In this document: positions 45,994-54,752 of the stretch, piece after piece
How the letters are laid out: the number at the start of each line of letters is the position of its first letter
How positions within the stretch are numbered: position 1 is the first letter of the stretch
NCBI RefSeq assembly: GCF_937910895.1
Contig: NZ_CALEMI010000159.1
Span: 24,117 to 88,116 of the forward strand
DNA from: an uncultured Dokdonia sp.
GTDB taxonomy: Bacteria; Bacteroidota; Bacteroidia; Flavobacteriales; Flavobacteriaceae
DNA length: 64,000 nt
Direction: 5' to 3'
The notes under the pieces: model-generated
What the model saw: only the letters and a program-made list of their open reading frames with translations
What the model was told of the DNA's origin: nothing
The model's database searches: none
Made by a program: the position numbers and the translations under genes

Positions 45994-47094
45994 TTAGTAC
46001 CTATTTAAGATTGAAATCACTCGTGTAATCATAGCCTCATCCATTACAGGACTTAACGGAACACTCAACACTTCCTGATGAATCTTCTCCGTCACAGGAA
46101 AAGAAAGATGCGCATATTCTTGTAACGCTTCTTGCTGATGTGGTGGGATAGGATAATGGATAATCGTACCTATATCATGCTTGGTAAGATAATCACGTAA
46201 ATGATCTCTAGTCTCGCATCGGATCACAAAGAGATGAAACACGTGAGACTCGTCCCCCTTCCAATCGGGAAGTACTAATTTAGGATTCTGTATTTCTTGT
46301 AAATATCGTTTGGCAATGGCACGTCTAAGCTGATTAGCTGTATCCAAATCCCGTAATTTAATTCGCAAAAACAAGGCTTGCACTTCATCCAGACGAGAAT
46401 TGATACCTGTATACACACTCACATAACGCTCTTTAAATCCATAGTTACGATACGATCTCACGACTTCGGCGAGAGCTTCATCATCTGTGGTAATCGCGCC
46501 ACCATCTCCGAGTGCACCGAGATTTTTGGTTGGATAAAAACTAAATCCTGAGGCATCGCCCAAACTTCCGCTGCGTTTCCCTTGAGAGGTCATGGCTCCA
46601 TGAGATTGTGCAGAATCTGTTACGATGTATAAAGAGTTCGCTTTCGCGAAAGCGGACACCTGCTCCATATCGGCTAACTGCCCATAGAGGTGTGTAGGCA
46701 TCATCACTTTGGTCTTTGCTGTCACCTTCTGTTGAAGATCCTCAAAATCAAAATTATAGGTATCTAGATCGGCTTCTACCAATACTGGAATCAATCCTGC
46801 TTGTTGGATTCCTAAAATCGTAGCTATATACGTGTTGGAAGCCACCAATACCTCATCACCTTCTGAGAGTTTTCCTAAGATTTTATAACCCTCCAAAATC
46901 ATTCGTAATGCATCAAGTCCGTTGGCGGTGCCTATACAATATTTTGTACCGCAATAAGTAGCGAATTCCGCTTCAAAAAGGCGGACTTCATCGCCGAGGA
47001 TATACCATCCTTTTTCTAGAAAACTTTTAAATTTCTCCTGAAACTCGGCATCATACGGAGCATTGATCGCACGTAAATCTAAAAACGGAATCAT
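45994..47094 (-). CDS. fdtB: DegT/DnrJ sugar aminotransferase (FdtB-like)
   Basis: The start is the ATG of MIPFLDLRAINAPY, which makes a four-base overlap with the FemAB-like gene; an ATG six bases upstream is possible. The PLP-dependent enzyme has FSFYPTKNLGALGDGGA with the Schiff-base Lys, SRLDEVQALFLRIKL and a His-rich C-terminal end. With the ketoisomerase at 40308 it should make a dTDP-3-amino-3,6-dideoxyhexose. A full palindrome copy is read as AFAKA (QVSAFAKANSLYI), in a normal helix of the fold. Confidence 0.88.
   Translation of the reverse strand: MIPFLDLRAINAPYDAEFQEKFKSFLEKGWYILGDEVRLFEAEFATYCGTKYCIGTANGLDALRMILEGYKILGKLSEGDEVLVASNTYIATILGIQQAGLIPVLVEADLDTYNFDFEDLQQKVTAKTKVMMPTHLYGQLADMEQVSAFAKANSLYIVTDSAQSHGAMTSQGKRSGSLGDASGFSFYPTKNLGALGDGGAITTDDEALAEVVRSYRNYGFKERYVSVYTGINSRLDEVQALFLRIKLRDLDTANQLRRAIAKRYLQEIQNPKLVLPDWKGDESHVFHLFVIRCETRDHLRDYLTKHDIGTIIHYPIPPHQQEALQEYAHLSFPVTEKIHQEVLSVPLSPVMDEAMITRVISILNRY
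46639..46654. repeat. Dispersed palindrome copy 11 (in fdtB)
   Basis: Perfect CGCTTTCGCGAAAGCG followed by GACACC, read as AFAKA. Confidence 0.95.
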
Positions 47095-48062
47095 AGCCAT
47101 ACGTCGTTTAAAAGGTAATGGTTTGCAGTCTCAATTTCATAAAACCGATGTACGTAGGTACGAGCGCCAAAACATTCTTTCCAGTACGAAAGTCCTTTGT
47201 TGAGTTTTTTCCCTTGTTGCTCATTAGAAATCCCAAAATCAAAATACCATTTTTTAGAAAAGATGTTTGTAATCAGTTCTTCAAAAAGAAAGTCTAAGGC
47301 ACCTAATTCTTGTTTCTGCTCATTGGCAGAGATATACTGTACGTGTGCGGTCGTTTTGGTTTCAAAAATAGTAGCACCAGCGACGATTTGATCTTCTTTA
47401 TAGACATTAAATTGTCTGATGTTTTTAGGAAATTTCGCGTAAAGCGATTGTATTTCTTTAAGTAGATGAGTCGGCGTTGCCTGATGACGTTTATCCAAAT
47501 TAGGAAGTAATATTTCCTTCCAGAATGGTTCAAAATCTGTTGTTTCTTGTATGGTTAATCCTTGTTTCTGAGCTTTCTTCACTCCTTCTATTCTATTGGA
47601 CTGTATGGCAAGTCTATGACGATAATCAATCACCGAAGCACTATCTACCCTCGTGCAATTAGCTTTTACTAATTGTAACACATAAGACACTTCTTCAGAA
47701 GGAAGTGTACTGTAAAAAGAAGGCAGTTCTTTAAGATGTAGCTTTATGATTCCTTGATCGTGTAGATGCTGTAAAAGTGTTTTACAGATCTCTATCGTAT
47801 CTGCCAACTTTACTTTGGAAGCTAATACCAATCCACCATACGTCAATCCCTGATGACTGTACAATTGATTATCTACCACATTTGCGGGTAGAACAGCAAG
47901 CAGTTTTGATTCTTTATACACAAGTAAAGAGTGATCTTTAAAACGATCCCTATGATACTCCATAAAATCTCTGTGAAATAAGAAAGTAGCATTTTTCGCG
48001 GAAGCGATAAAATCGTTCCACACGCTATAATCTGTAGCTTGGTATGTTTTAACTATATACAA
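47091..48062 (-). CDS. FemAB-like acyltransferase
   Basis: The 323-residue protein has the double-GNAT fold of FemAB-type enzymes: an N-terminal half with WNDFIASAKNATFLFHRDFMEYH and LLAVLPANVVDNQLYSHQGLTYGGLVL, and a C-terminal half with FNVYKEDQIVAGATIFETKTTAHVQYISANEQKQELGALDFLFEELI and YFDFGISNEQQGKKLNKGLSYWKECFGAR. In polysaccharide loci such proteins probably add amino-acid or acyl groups to sugars. It overlaps the aminotransferase start. Confidence 0.8.
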   Translation of the reverse strand: MYIVKTYQATDYSVWNDFIASAKNATFLFHRDFMEYHRDRFKDHSLLVYKESKLLAVLPANVVDNQLYSHQGLTYGGLVLASKVKLADTIEICKTLLQHLHDQGIIKLHLKELPSFYSTLPSEEVSYVLQLVKANCTRVDSASVIDYRHRLAIQSNRIEGVKKAQKQGLTIQETTDFEPFWKEILLPNLDKRHQATPTHLLKEIQSLYAKFPKNIRQFNVYKEDQIVAGATIFETKTTAHVQYISANEQKQELGALDFLFEELITNIFSKKWYFDFGISNEQQGKKLNKGLSYWKECFGARTYVHRFYEIETANHYLLNDVWL

Positions 48063-48066
48063 GAAT

Positions 48067-49545
48067 CTACTTTTTTATAAAGGTAATCGCACCAGCATCA
48101 TCTATACATTGGTACACGCCTTTGGGAGCCTCTTTTTTGATAACGATATAACTAGCATTATCTTCTGTGTGCTCTAAATATTTTTCGTCTGCACTAAGAT
48201 ATGAAAACAAGACTCTAAAAATATTAACCGCACTTTTTAGATCTGCTTCATGACGTTTCTGTCCGTCTGGCCAATGTATGGCGAGGTTACTACTAAAGAT
48301 AGAATATAAAAGATCTCGATCTTGTGTTTTGGTATGCATTTGCTTTGTACTCTCCAATCCTACAAAACCACCATGATCTGCCATGATCACAATAAGTGCT
48401 TTGGGATCTTTTTCTTTAATCAGGTTAATGGTTTCTTTAAGACGCATATTTGCCACCCGGACGCCTTCTAGCCAAAGCTGACGTTCTTCTTCAATTCCTT
48501 TAGAGTTTAGTGCATTATTGATATGACCTGGATTAAAAATCTCTATAAAAAAAAATTTTGGCATATTCGAAGTCTGCTCTAAATTCATTTTGAGAGGTGC
48601 TATCAAGTCTACCCGTTCTCCTAATCCTTTTCCTAAAAACTTGACATCATCATGTGTAAAGTTGCAATAATCATATCCTATTTCTGGTCGATTCTGTAAA
48701 AGATATGGGAGTTCGGTAAGTAAATGTGTTTTGTATCCATTATTCTTAAACACACTCAAAACAGTATTATCAGAAACAATAATATTACGTGCATTAAAGG
48801 TTTCTAGACTTAACCCCATATCATAATAATGATGCTTCATCATAAAGGTCGCACTATTGGAAGTAAGCGTCGAAGCATAATTACTTCTAAAATTTGGATA
48901 CAAACTAAAAGCGGCTGATTCTAAATATTCCTGAAAAGAATGATCTTCACTTTTATAATGTCCTGTATACAATTCTGAGAAATTCACATATCCATCAGGT
49001 TGTATAAAATATACATTAGGCTTTGTGACAAATAAGGCTTCTTTGATATCGTCTGGAGATTCTTGCCAAGAACTATCATATTGATAACTTTCTAAGGGTT
49101 TTGAAATAAAAGTAACAAGTCCCATCATAGCTAGCAACGCCTGAAAAACCATAATCTTTTTATACTGCTTCCATAAAAAATAAGCAACAAGACCCGCAAT
49201 TACAAACACAAGAATGGACGCCCAAAGACTTATGTCTCCAAAAAGCGAAATCTGAATCAAAAACAAAAAAGAAAATGTTCCAGAAAACGGAACAACATAT
49301 CGAGTCCATTTTCCAGCGTTTACTTTCTTTACCAACATATACGCAATTGTAATCCCGATCATAGGAATCAAGAGAAACACAGCGATAAAATAGAATAGAT
49401 GTGCTACCGTATTGACAAGTGTGTAATTATTGGTGGCATAAAAAAACATAGGGTACAAACCTGCTAGCAGTCCCGCTAAAACAGTATATGGCTTATGATC
49501 CTTGAGAAAACGCTGTATCAAATTATCTTTAGATGGCGCTGGCAT
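48067..49545 (-). CDS. Membrane sulfatase-like hydrolase/transferase
   Basis: The 492-residue protein has five membrane helices (about 20-170) and a large alkaline-phosphatase-superfamily domain with NVYFIQPDGYVNFSELY, the nucleophile Thr region SNYASTLTSNSATFMM and the metal-binding IVIMADHGGFVGLE. This resembles phosphoethanolamine or phosphoglycerol transferases. In this locus it could transfer a phospho-group to the polysaccharide. Its start lies three bases after the methyltransferase gene. Confidence 0.82.
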   Translation of the reverse strand: MPAPSKDNLIQRFLKDHKPYTVLAGLLAGLYPMFFYATNNYTLVNTVAHLFYFIAVFLLIPMIGITIAYMLVKKVNAGKWTRYVVPFSGTFSFLFLIQISLFGDISLWASILVFVIAGLVAYFLWKQYKKIMVFQALLAMMGLVTFISKPLESYQYDSSWQESPDDIKEALFVTKPNVYFIQPDGYVNFSELYTGHYKSEDHSFQEYLESAAFSLYPNFRSNYASTLTSNSATFMMKHHYYDMGLSLETFNARNIIVSDNTVLSVFKNNGYKTHLLTELPYLLQNRPEIGYDYCNFTHDDVKFLGKGLGERVDLIAPLKMNLEQTSNMPKFFFIEIFNPGHINNALNSKGIEEERQLWLEGVRVANMRLKETINLIKEKDPKALIVIMADHGGFVGLESTKQMHTKTQDRDLLYSIFSSNLAIHWPDGQKRHEADLKSAVNIFRVLFSYLSADEKYLEHTEDNASYIVIKKEAPKGVYQCIDDAGAITFIKK

Positions 49546-49548
49546 AGA

Positions 49549-50928
49549 TTATCTTTTTTTAAAGAGATAAAGAATCCTAGATGTTCCTGGAATAGTTTCT
49601 TTTTTTTCTAACTCAAAATAAGGCGTAAACCCTGCTTCAAAGTTAACTGAATTATAAAAATCAAAGTGATCTATAAACTCTCGCTTACGCACTAATAATG
49701 ACGTCACCCAAGAGTCTTCTCGCTCTGGAAATTCAATGATGAGATACTTTGAAAAGGAAGCAAAAAATACCGCCGACTTTTCAAAAGGTACATTTCCAGA
49801 TAAGGTGATGTGGTGGATGAGTGCTAATGCCATCGTAACATCTGGTGCATACGCCTGTAATCGGTTTAAGAGCGAACTCCGCTCTGTATTATTAAATCCA
49901 ATATTGGGTACGGGTTGTAAAACGTCGCATACAAAAGCAAGCATGTTTTGCTCTTTATTTTTTTGCGCTTTCGCGAAATTTTGATCCACCGCATTCGCAT
50001 CTATATCGGTGACGATAAGGTGTGCGTCACTCTCTAATGCACGTGCAAAGGTCCCGTCATTACCGCCAACATCAATAATGCGTTTTGCGGCTAGAGGTGC
50101 TACCCAAGACTTGATAAGCTTCTTCTTAGCTTCAAAAGCCTGTGCATCGTAATTTGTTTTTGTGTAATAATCTCCCCACTCCGTAGCTTCTTGAAGTGAC
50201 AACTTTTTTATGTAGTCATAAAGACTATCTAAAATAGTATTTTGTGCTTTTAACGAAAGTCTAGCTACCTTAGACTCTGCCTTATAATCTTCACTGTGCT
50301 TTCCTTCCATCTTAGCCAGCAAGTGGATGTTTGTATATAGCGTAGAACTCAGTTTGCTCTTTCCTGGTAATAAAGAAGCAATCAGTTTTACAGGAATCCC
50401 ATCAATATGGGTTTGCATCATTTTAAACATATCGGTGCCGTGGTATTTTGCCAATCCCAAGGGACCTAAAAAATGAGTGATAAACTGTTTATAAGCTCGC
50501 CACGGCGTTCCTTCTTCATAAAAATCAAAGGATAGGGTATCTATAAAAATAGGACTTCCTTCAAACAGCGTTACATTATATGCAGAGGCATCCTTCAGGA
50601 TAAAACCTTTGGACAAGGCATATTTCTGGATACGTAAAGTAAGTAATGCGGCTTGTTTATATTGTTCAAAACTCCATTCATACGGATATGTAATAAACGG
50701 AATCACTTCGGGCGTGATGATGATTTCGGTATCAGATACCGAGGTCTCTGTGTGGGGAATGAGAATCCGCTTTCGCGAAAGCGTACTAAAAAAACCTTCC
50801 TCAGAAAGTTGCTTGTATTGTTTAAAATAAATGGGGAATATTCTTCTTCTTAATACGTCTCCATCATAAAAAAGATGTCCTGATGGATCTCTAAAAGAAG
50901 CTTCGTGTACTGTATTCTTACTTGTCAT
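49549..50928 (-). CDS. SAM-dependent methyltransferase
   Basis: The 459-residue protein has a long N-terminal region (SFRDPSGHLFYDGDVLRRRI; KDASAYNVTLFEGSPIFIDTLSFDF) and a C-terminal Rossmann fold with RIIDVGGNDGTFARAL and MALALIHHITLSGNVPF. The N-terminal part resembles nodulation/LPS-type methyltransferases acting on carbohydrate. Two palindromes are in the gene: a full one read as LSRKR (STLSRKRILIP) and a half one read as NFAKAQ. It overlaps the small membrane gene by 11 bases. Confidence 0.82.
   Translation of the reverse strand: MTSKNTVHEASFRDPSGHLFYDGDVLRRRIFPIYFKQYKQLSEEGFFSTLSRKRILIPHTETSVSDTEIIITPEVIPFITYPYEWSFEQYKQAALLTLRIQKYALSKGFILKDASAYNVTLFEGSPIFIDTLSFDFYEEGTPWRAYKQFITHFLGPLGLAKYHGTDMFKMMQTHIDGIPVKLIASLLPGKSKLSSTLYTNIHLLAKMEGKHSEDYKAESKVARLSLKAQNTILDSLYDYIKKLSLQEATEWGDYYTKTNYDAQAFEAKKKLIKSWVAPLAAKRIIDVGGNDGTFARALESDAHLIVTDIDANAVDQNFAKAQKNKEQNMLAFVCDVLQPVPNIGFNNTERSSLLNRLQAYAPDVTMALALIHHITLSGNVPFEKSAVFFASFSKYLIIEFPEREDSWVTSLLVRKREFIDHFDFYNSVNFEAGFTPYFELEKKETIPGTSRILYLFKKR
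49966..49978. repeat. Partial palindrome (in methyltransferase)
   Basis: CGCTTTCGCGAAA followed by TTTTG; right arm lost; read as NFAKA. Confidence 0.7.
50768..50783. repeat. Dispersed palindrome copy 12 (in methyltransferase)
   Basis: Perfect CGCTTTCGCGAAAGCG followed by TACTA, read in the third frame as LSRKR. Confidence 0.95.
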
Positions 50929-51109
50929 CTACCGATGTATCGTTCTCATCTATATCTATAGAGTCATAGTCACTCTCCTTAATCAATCCAAAAAAGAGCT
51001 TGATTTTATACATGATCCCTTTTGAAAAAAGAACGATAGCAGCCGTTGCAGCCACAATCCCCTGAACAATCATCGCTCCTACTCCTACATCAAAATATAA
51101 TAAACTCAT
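50918..51109 (-). CDS. Small single-pass membrane protein
   Basis: This 63-residue protein has a short extracytoplasmic start (MSLLYFDVGVG), one helix (AMIVQGIVAATAAIVLFSKGIMY), a basic-hydrophobic stretch (KIKLFFGLIK) and an acidic tail. I do not recognise it, but small proteins of this type occur at the head of flavobacterial polysaccharide operons. It is the first gene of the 51.1 to 43.8 kb minus-strand block and overlaps the methyltransferase gene by 11 bases. Confidence 0.65.
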   Translation of the reverse strand: MSLLYFDVGVGAMIVQGIVAATAAIVLFSKGIMYKIKLFFGLIKESDYDSIDIDENDTSVDDK

Positions 51110-51190
51110 AACTCTAGAATAACGTATTAAGTATCAAAAATACTATAATTCCAGTAGAAGTCATTTAGACTCCTTCACTTAAACGCAAAA

Positions 51191-51221
51191 AAAAGCCCTA
51201 TTCGTAAAGAATAGGGCTTTT
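51191..51221 (-). terminator. Intrinsic terminator of typA
   Basis: Read on the minus strand, AAAAGCCCTATTC pairs with GAATAGGGCTTTT around a five-base loop and ends in a run of eight T. It lies 19 bases after the typA stop. Confidence 0.92.
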
Positions 51222-51240
51222 GTAGCTCATCAATTAGAGC

Positions 51241-53037
51241 TTATACAATCTTGTTACGCTTACGGTCCACCTCTTTTAAATGCACTTTACGAAGACGTAA
51301 GTGATTTGGTGTGACCTCCACATATTCATCTTTCTGAATATATTCTAACGCTTCTTCTAATGAGAATTTGATAGCAGGAACAATCTTTGCTTTATCATCT
51401 GCTCCAGAAGAACGTACGTTACTTTGCTTTTTAGCCTTGGTGATGTTTATATTCATATCATCCTGACGTGAGTTTTCACCGATCACTTGACCTTCATAAA
51501 TATCTTCTCCTGGTGCTACAAAGAACTTCCCACGATCTTGTAACTTATCGATAGAATATGGAATTGCATTTCCGTTTTCCATAGATACTAAAGAACCACT
51601 GATACGTCCAGGAATATCTCCTTTAAACGGTTGGTATTCTTTAAAACGGTGTGCCATAATCGCTTCTCCCGCCGTAGCAGTAAGCAACTGATTACGTAAA
51701 CCGATGATACCACGTGATGGGATCATAAATTCAATAATCATACGATCTCCTTTTGCTTCCATAGAAAGCATTTCTCCTTTACGCATGGTTACAAACTCAA
51801 CTGCTTTACCAGATACACTTTCTGGAAGGTCAATGGTAAGCTCTTCTATAGGCTCACATTTTACACCATCTATTTCTTTTATAATTACTTGCGGTTGCCC
51901 GATTTGTAATTCGTATCCTTCACGACGCATCGTTTCTATTAATACTGAAAGGTGCATCACACCACGACCGTACACTAAAAACTTATCTGCACTATCAGTA
52001 TCATTTACGCGAAGTGCTAAGTTTTTTTCTAACTCTCTAGCTAAACGATCTTTAATATGACGAGAGGTCACAAACTTTCCGTCTTTTCCAAAGAATGGAG
52101 AATCATTAATAGAGAATAACATACTCATGGTAGGCTCATCGATCGCAATCGTAGCGAGTCCTTCTGGGTTTTCAAGATCGGCAACCGTATCACCAATTTC
52201 AAATCCTTCAAGTCCTACAATCGCACAAATGTCTCCAGCTTGTACGCTTTCTACTTTCAAACGCCCTAAACCGTCAAAAGTGTGTAGTTCTTTAATACGT
52301 GTTTTCTTAATCGTTCCATCACGTTTTACAAGAGATACTTGCATGTTTTCTTTAAGCTCTCCACGATTTAAACGTCCGATAGCGATACGTCCTGTAAAGG
52401 AAGAGAAATCCAATGATGTAATTAACATCTGTGTATTTCCTTCTTTTACTTCAGGTACTGGAATGTGCTCCATGACCATTTCTAATAATGGCTCTATAGA
52501 ATCTGTTTCATTTTTCCAGTCGTCAGACATCCAGTTATTCTTTGCACTTCCATAAACGGTAGGAAAGTCTAATTGCCACTCTTCTGCTCCTAGTTCAAAC
52601 ATCAGGTCAAAAACCTTTTCATGAACTTCTTCTGGCGTACAGTTTTCTTTATCTACTTTATTGATCACCACACAAGGCTTTAACCCTAAGTTTAATGCTT
52701 TCTGTAATACAAAACGTGTTTGTGGCATCGGTCCTTCAAAAGCATCTACTAATAAGCAAACACCGTCTGCCATATTTAATACACGCTCTACTTCTCCTCC
52801 AAAATCGGCGTGACCAGGGGTGTCGATAATATTAATTTTAGTACCCTTATACATCACAGAAACGTTCTTAGATGTAATAGTGATTCCACGCTCACGTTCA
52901 AGATCGTTATTATCAAGGATGAGTTCTCCTTTAGATTCGTTTTCACGAAAAAGTTCACAGTGATACATAATCTTGTCTACCAGAGTTGTTTTACCGTGGT
53001 CAACGTGTGCAATGATGGCGATGTTTCTAATATCCAT
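51241..53037 (-). CDS. typA: Translational GTPase TypA/BipA
   Basis: The start is [19 protein letters not shown]; 24 further upstream codons are open but lie before the universal start of the family. The 598-residue GTPase has P-loop AHVDHGKTT, switch [19 protein letters not shown], domain II, domain III and the BipA-specific C-terminal domain ending [13 protein letters not shown]. It binds ribosomes and helps growth under cold and other stresses. A TACTTTTG element is 98 bases upstream of the ATG. Confidence 0.96.
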   Translation of the reverse strand: MDIRNIAIIAHVDHGKTTLVDKIMYHCELFRENESKGELILDNNDLERERGITITSKNVSVMYKGTKINIIDTPGHADFGGEVERVLNMADGVCLLVDAFEGPMPQTRFVLQKALNLGLKPCVVINKVDKENCTPEEVHEKVFDLMFELGAEEWQLDFPTVYGSAKNNWMSDDWKNETDSIEPLLEMVMEHIPVPEVKEGNTQMLITSLDFSSFTGRIAIGRLNRGELKENMQVSLVKRDGTIKKTRIKELHTFDGLGRLKVESVQAGDICAIVGLEGFEIGDTVADLENPEGLATIAIDEPTMSMLFSINDSPFFGKDGKFVTSRHIKDRLARELEKNLALRVNDTDSADKFLVYGRGVMHLSVLIETMRREGYELQIGQPQVIIKEIDGVKCEPIEELTIDLPESVSGKAVEFVTMRKGEMLSMEAKGDRMIIEFMIPSRGIIGLRNQLLTATAGEAIMAHRFKEYQPFKGDIPGRISGSLVSMENGNAIPYSIDKLQDRGKFFVAPGEDIYEGQVIGENSRQDDMNINITKAKKQSNVRSSGADDKAKIVPAIKFSLEEALEYIQKDEYVEVTPNHLRLRKVHLKEVDRKRNKIV

Positions 53038-53497
53038 AACTCTCTCATATCCGCAAAGGCGAATATCTTTTTTAATTAACTGCCTTGTTATTGAAAACGA
53101 CGTATTCACAAATAATAGGTCGTTTTTGGCGGTGCAAAAGTACTCTTTTTTAATGGATAAATAGGGGAATAGATAGGAATATTAGATTGATAACGATTTC
53201 GTAGTCTTTTTGAGGTCTAAGATCTATTAGTTTTTAATCAACCTTTGTATGAAAACACCTAGAAAGTTGTTCATTTTCAGGAGAGAGACATATAATAAAT
53301 TAAACATTCTATCTTAAAACAAGGTCTCTATACTTTTACTAAGGCTATTTTGAATTTCTTTATACCAAAATAGATTTCTTTGAAGGTTATTAAAAACATT
53401 CATTTAGTATTCATTTAAAATTACGAATTTACCATAACCATTTGATTATTATATTTTTAATATCTTAGTTATACTATTCATCTTAAATTTTCTTATT
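53038..53497. other. AT-rich spacer between typA and peptide gene
   Basis: The 460-base spacer contains the typA promoter region at one end and, at the other, the leader of the 48-residue peptide gene. In between I see AT-rich sequence without frames of note. Confidence 0.5.
53135..53142 (-). promoter_or_regulatory. Candidate -7 element of typA
   Basis: TACTTTTG followed by C on the minus strand, a typical Bacteroidota TAnnTTTG, with a leader of about 95 bases. Confidence 0.45.
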
Positions 53498-53644
53498 ATG
53501 TTAAAAAACATTTCAAGCCTAGGAAAAAGCCTAGACAAAACGGAGCTGAAATCTATTAATAGAGGAAATGGTCAATGTGACTATTGGACATGCGTACACT
53601 GGGAAATATTAATTTTTAAACCCGCATGCTATTGTGATGCTTAA
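53498..53644 (+). CDS. Small peptide precursor, 48 residues
   Basis: The ATG at 53498 opens a 48-residue frame. The N-terminal part MLKNISSLGKSLDKTELKSI is a leader of the kind seen on flavobacterial ribosomal peptides (hydrophobic-LGK-LxKxELKxI-x-G), here ending INRG where INGG is usual. The remaining 25 or so residues are rich in Cys and aromatics (QCDYWTCVHWE ... PACYC, four Cys). A perfect six-base-stem terminator follows six bases after the stop. The product may be a secreted bacteriocin-like or signalling peptide; no processing gene is nearby. Confidence 0.65.
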   Translation: MLKNISSLGKSLDKTELKSINRGNGQCDYWTCVHWEILIFKPACYCDA

Positions 53645-53650
53645 TCTTAT

Positions 53651-53672
53651 AGAGAGTTTACCTCTCTTTTTT
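53651..53672 (+). terminator. Terminator of the peptide gene
   Basis: AGAGAG and CTCTCT pair around TTTAC and are followed by a run of T, six bases after the stop at 53644. Confidence 0.8.
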
Positions 53673-53686
53673 ATTTACTTATGGTC

Positions 53687-53719
53687 ACCGCTTCCACCAC
53701 GCTTCTAGCGTGGTGGCGG
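53687..53719. repeat. GC-rich REP-like hairpin
   Basis: CCACCACGC (53694-53702) pairs perfectly with GCGTGGTGG (53708-53716) around TTCTA; outer CCG/CGG extend it past a two-base bulge. It is far richer in GC than its surroundings and lies about 75 bases before the truncated Y1 transposase, as REP hairpins do. Confidence 0.65.
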
Positions 53720-53792
53720 TATAAGTATTCAAAATAAAAATAATGATGCAAGAAGCTAAGATGTTAATTCATAGTTTTTTTTGTATTCTAAG

Positions 53793-53957
53793 ATGATAAG
53801 TAGAAATTATAAGTTTCATAATCTTAGTACTGCTTATTTTGTGAGTTTTGCTATAGTATATTGGATAGATGTCTTTACAAGACAAGAATATTTTAAAGTT
53901 TTGGCAGATAGTATTGATTACTGTAGAAAAGAAAAAGGAATGGAGCTTTTTGTATAA
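53793..53957 (+). pseudogene. Truncated Y1 (REP-associated) transposase
   Basis: The 54 codons from ATG 53793 to TAA 53955-53957 read MISRNYKFHNLSTAYFVSFA then IVYWIDVFTRQEYFKVLADSI and DYCRKEKGMELFV. This is the N-terminal strand-helix of the IS200-like REP-associated tyrosine transposases, which continue with a Y-C-I-M-P-S-H-V-H type motif. The stop comes just before that motif, so the HUH metal site and catalytic Tyr are missing. It is a fragment lying between the two peptide-precursor genes. Confidence 0.7.
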
Positions 53958-54009
53958 CGCCACCAGTTACAAACTAGCAGCTGCAAATCAAATGAATATT
54001 ATTTATAAG

Positions 54010-54036
54010 AAAAAAGAAAAGCGAACCAAAGTTCGC
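54010..54036 (-). terminator. Terminator of the lanthipeptide-type gene
   Basis: On the minus strand GCGAAC-TTTG-GTTCGC is followed by TTTTCTTTTTT, 58 bases after the stop of the 54094-54270 gene. Confidence 0.8.
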
Positions 54037-54093
54037 AATTTCTATATTAGTCCTAAGAATACTATTATCAAGAGTTAACACCTGTAATTCATA

Positions 54094-54270
54094 TTAACAT
54101 CCCCAAGGCTCAACAGACGTACATAAGTTGGGATCACAGGAATAACCACATTGTGAATCATTTTGAGACCCTGCTGAACCATCCTCTAATCTATTCCCTC
54201 CTTTTAGTTTGTCAAGATTTGCTACAGATTCTTTGTTTAACTTTAATGATTTTAGATTTTTCTTTTTCAT
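54094..54270 (-). CDS. Class I lanthipeptide-type precursor
   Basis: The 58-residue frame starts with ATG at 54270. Its leader MKKKNLKSLKLNKESVANLD followed by KLKGG (residues 21-25) matches the Bacteroidota lanthipeptide leader pattern LNKExIxxLD...GG, cleaved after the double Gly by a C39-peptidase transporter. The core (26-58) has Ser/Thr-rich stretches and four Cys at 41, 45, 50 and 58 (CGYSCDPNLCTSVEPWGC), the layout needed for thioether rings. A terminator follows it on the same strand. No LanB, LanC or peptidase-transporter gene lies in the window, so it is an orphan precursor served from elsewhere. Confidence 0.8.
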   Translation of the reverse strand: MKKKNLKSLKLNKESVANLDKLKGGNRLEDGSAGSQNDSQCGYSCDPNLCTSVEPWGC

Positions 54271-54380
54271 AATTAATATTTTTTAGAATTGGTGATATAC
54301 TAAAATTACAAAACGGAATATGAACTACCTACATTACATACGTATTTAACATTTTAAAAGACTCATTTTAAACATTATGA

Positions 54381-54396
54381 TGTAGGCTTCCCTACA
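54381..54396. repeat. Small hairpin TGTAGG-CTTC-CCTACA
   Basis: A six-base perfect stem with a four-base loop in the spacer between the lanthipeptide-type gene and the cassette. Role unknown. Confidence 0.45.
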
Positions 54397-54447
54397 AACT
54401 AACCTTATACATACCGCGTTGGCGTGCATTTGAGAAAAACCGAGTAA

Positions 54448-54750
54448 ATGATTAAAAACAGTAAAATATCGAGTAATATAAATCAATGGAATATTGAATA
54501 TGACCAAAACGGATTCGTGTCTGATGAAAATTGGTTGGTTACTGCTGAAAAAACAGAAGATATTTTACAATTAAGTCATATTTATCATGAAGGACCGATT
54601 TTAGATCTTGGATTTTACACAGAGAATTATAAAATTTATGTCATTTATGACAATGATTGGGATAAACCAAAAGAAGTCTTTGAATCCAAAATAACGGAAT
54701 CTGTTACGGAAAAGCTTGACGAATTGATTGACAAATACGCAAATGGATAA
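54448..54750 (+). CDS. Hypothetical cassette protein 1
   Basis: I do not recognise this 100-residue acidic protein (MIKNSKISSNINQWNIEYDQNGF; HIYHEGPILDLGFYTENYKIYVIYDNDW). It looks like a small alpha-beta soluble protein without signal peptide. The layout within a repeat-bounded cassette, together with the tightly following second gene, suggests a mobile unit. An immunity-like role is conceivable but unsupported. Confidence 0.65.
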   Translation: MIKNSKISSNINQWNIEYDQNGFVSDENWLVTAEKTEDILQLSHIYHEGPILDLGFYTENYKIYVIYDNDWDKPKEVFESKITESVTEKLDELIDKYANG

Positions 54751-54752
54751 TT

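Noticed and set aside
53869..54078. 69-residue plus-strand frame between the two peptide genes
   Set aside because: It overlaps the better-supported transposase fragment in another frame, and its end runs through the terminator of the lanthipeptide-type gene.
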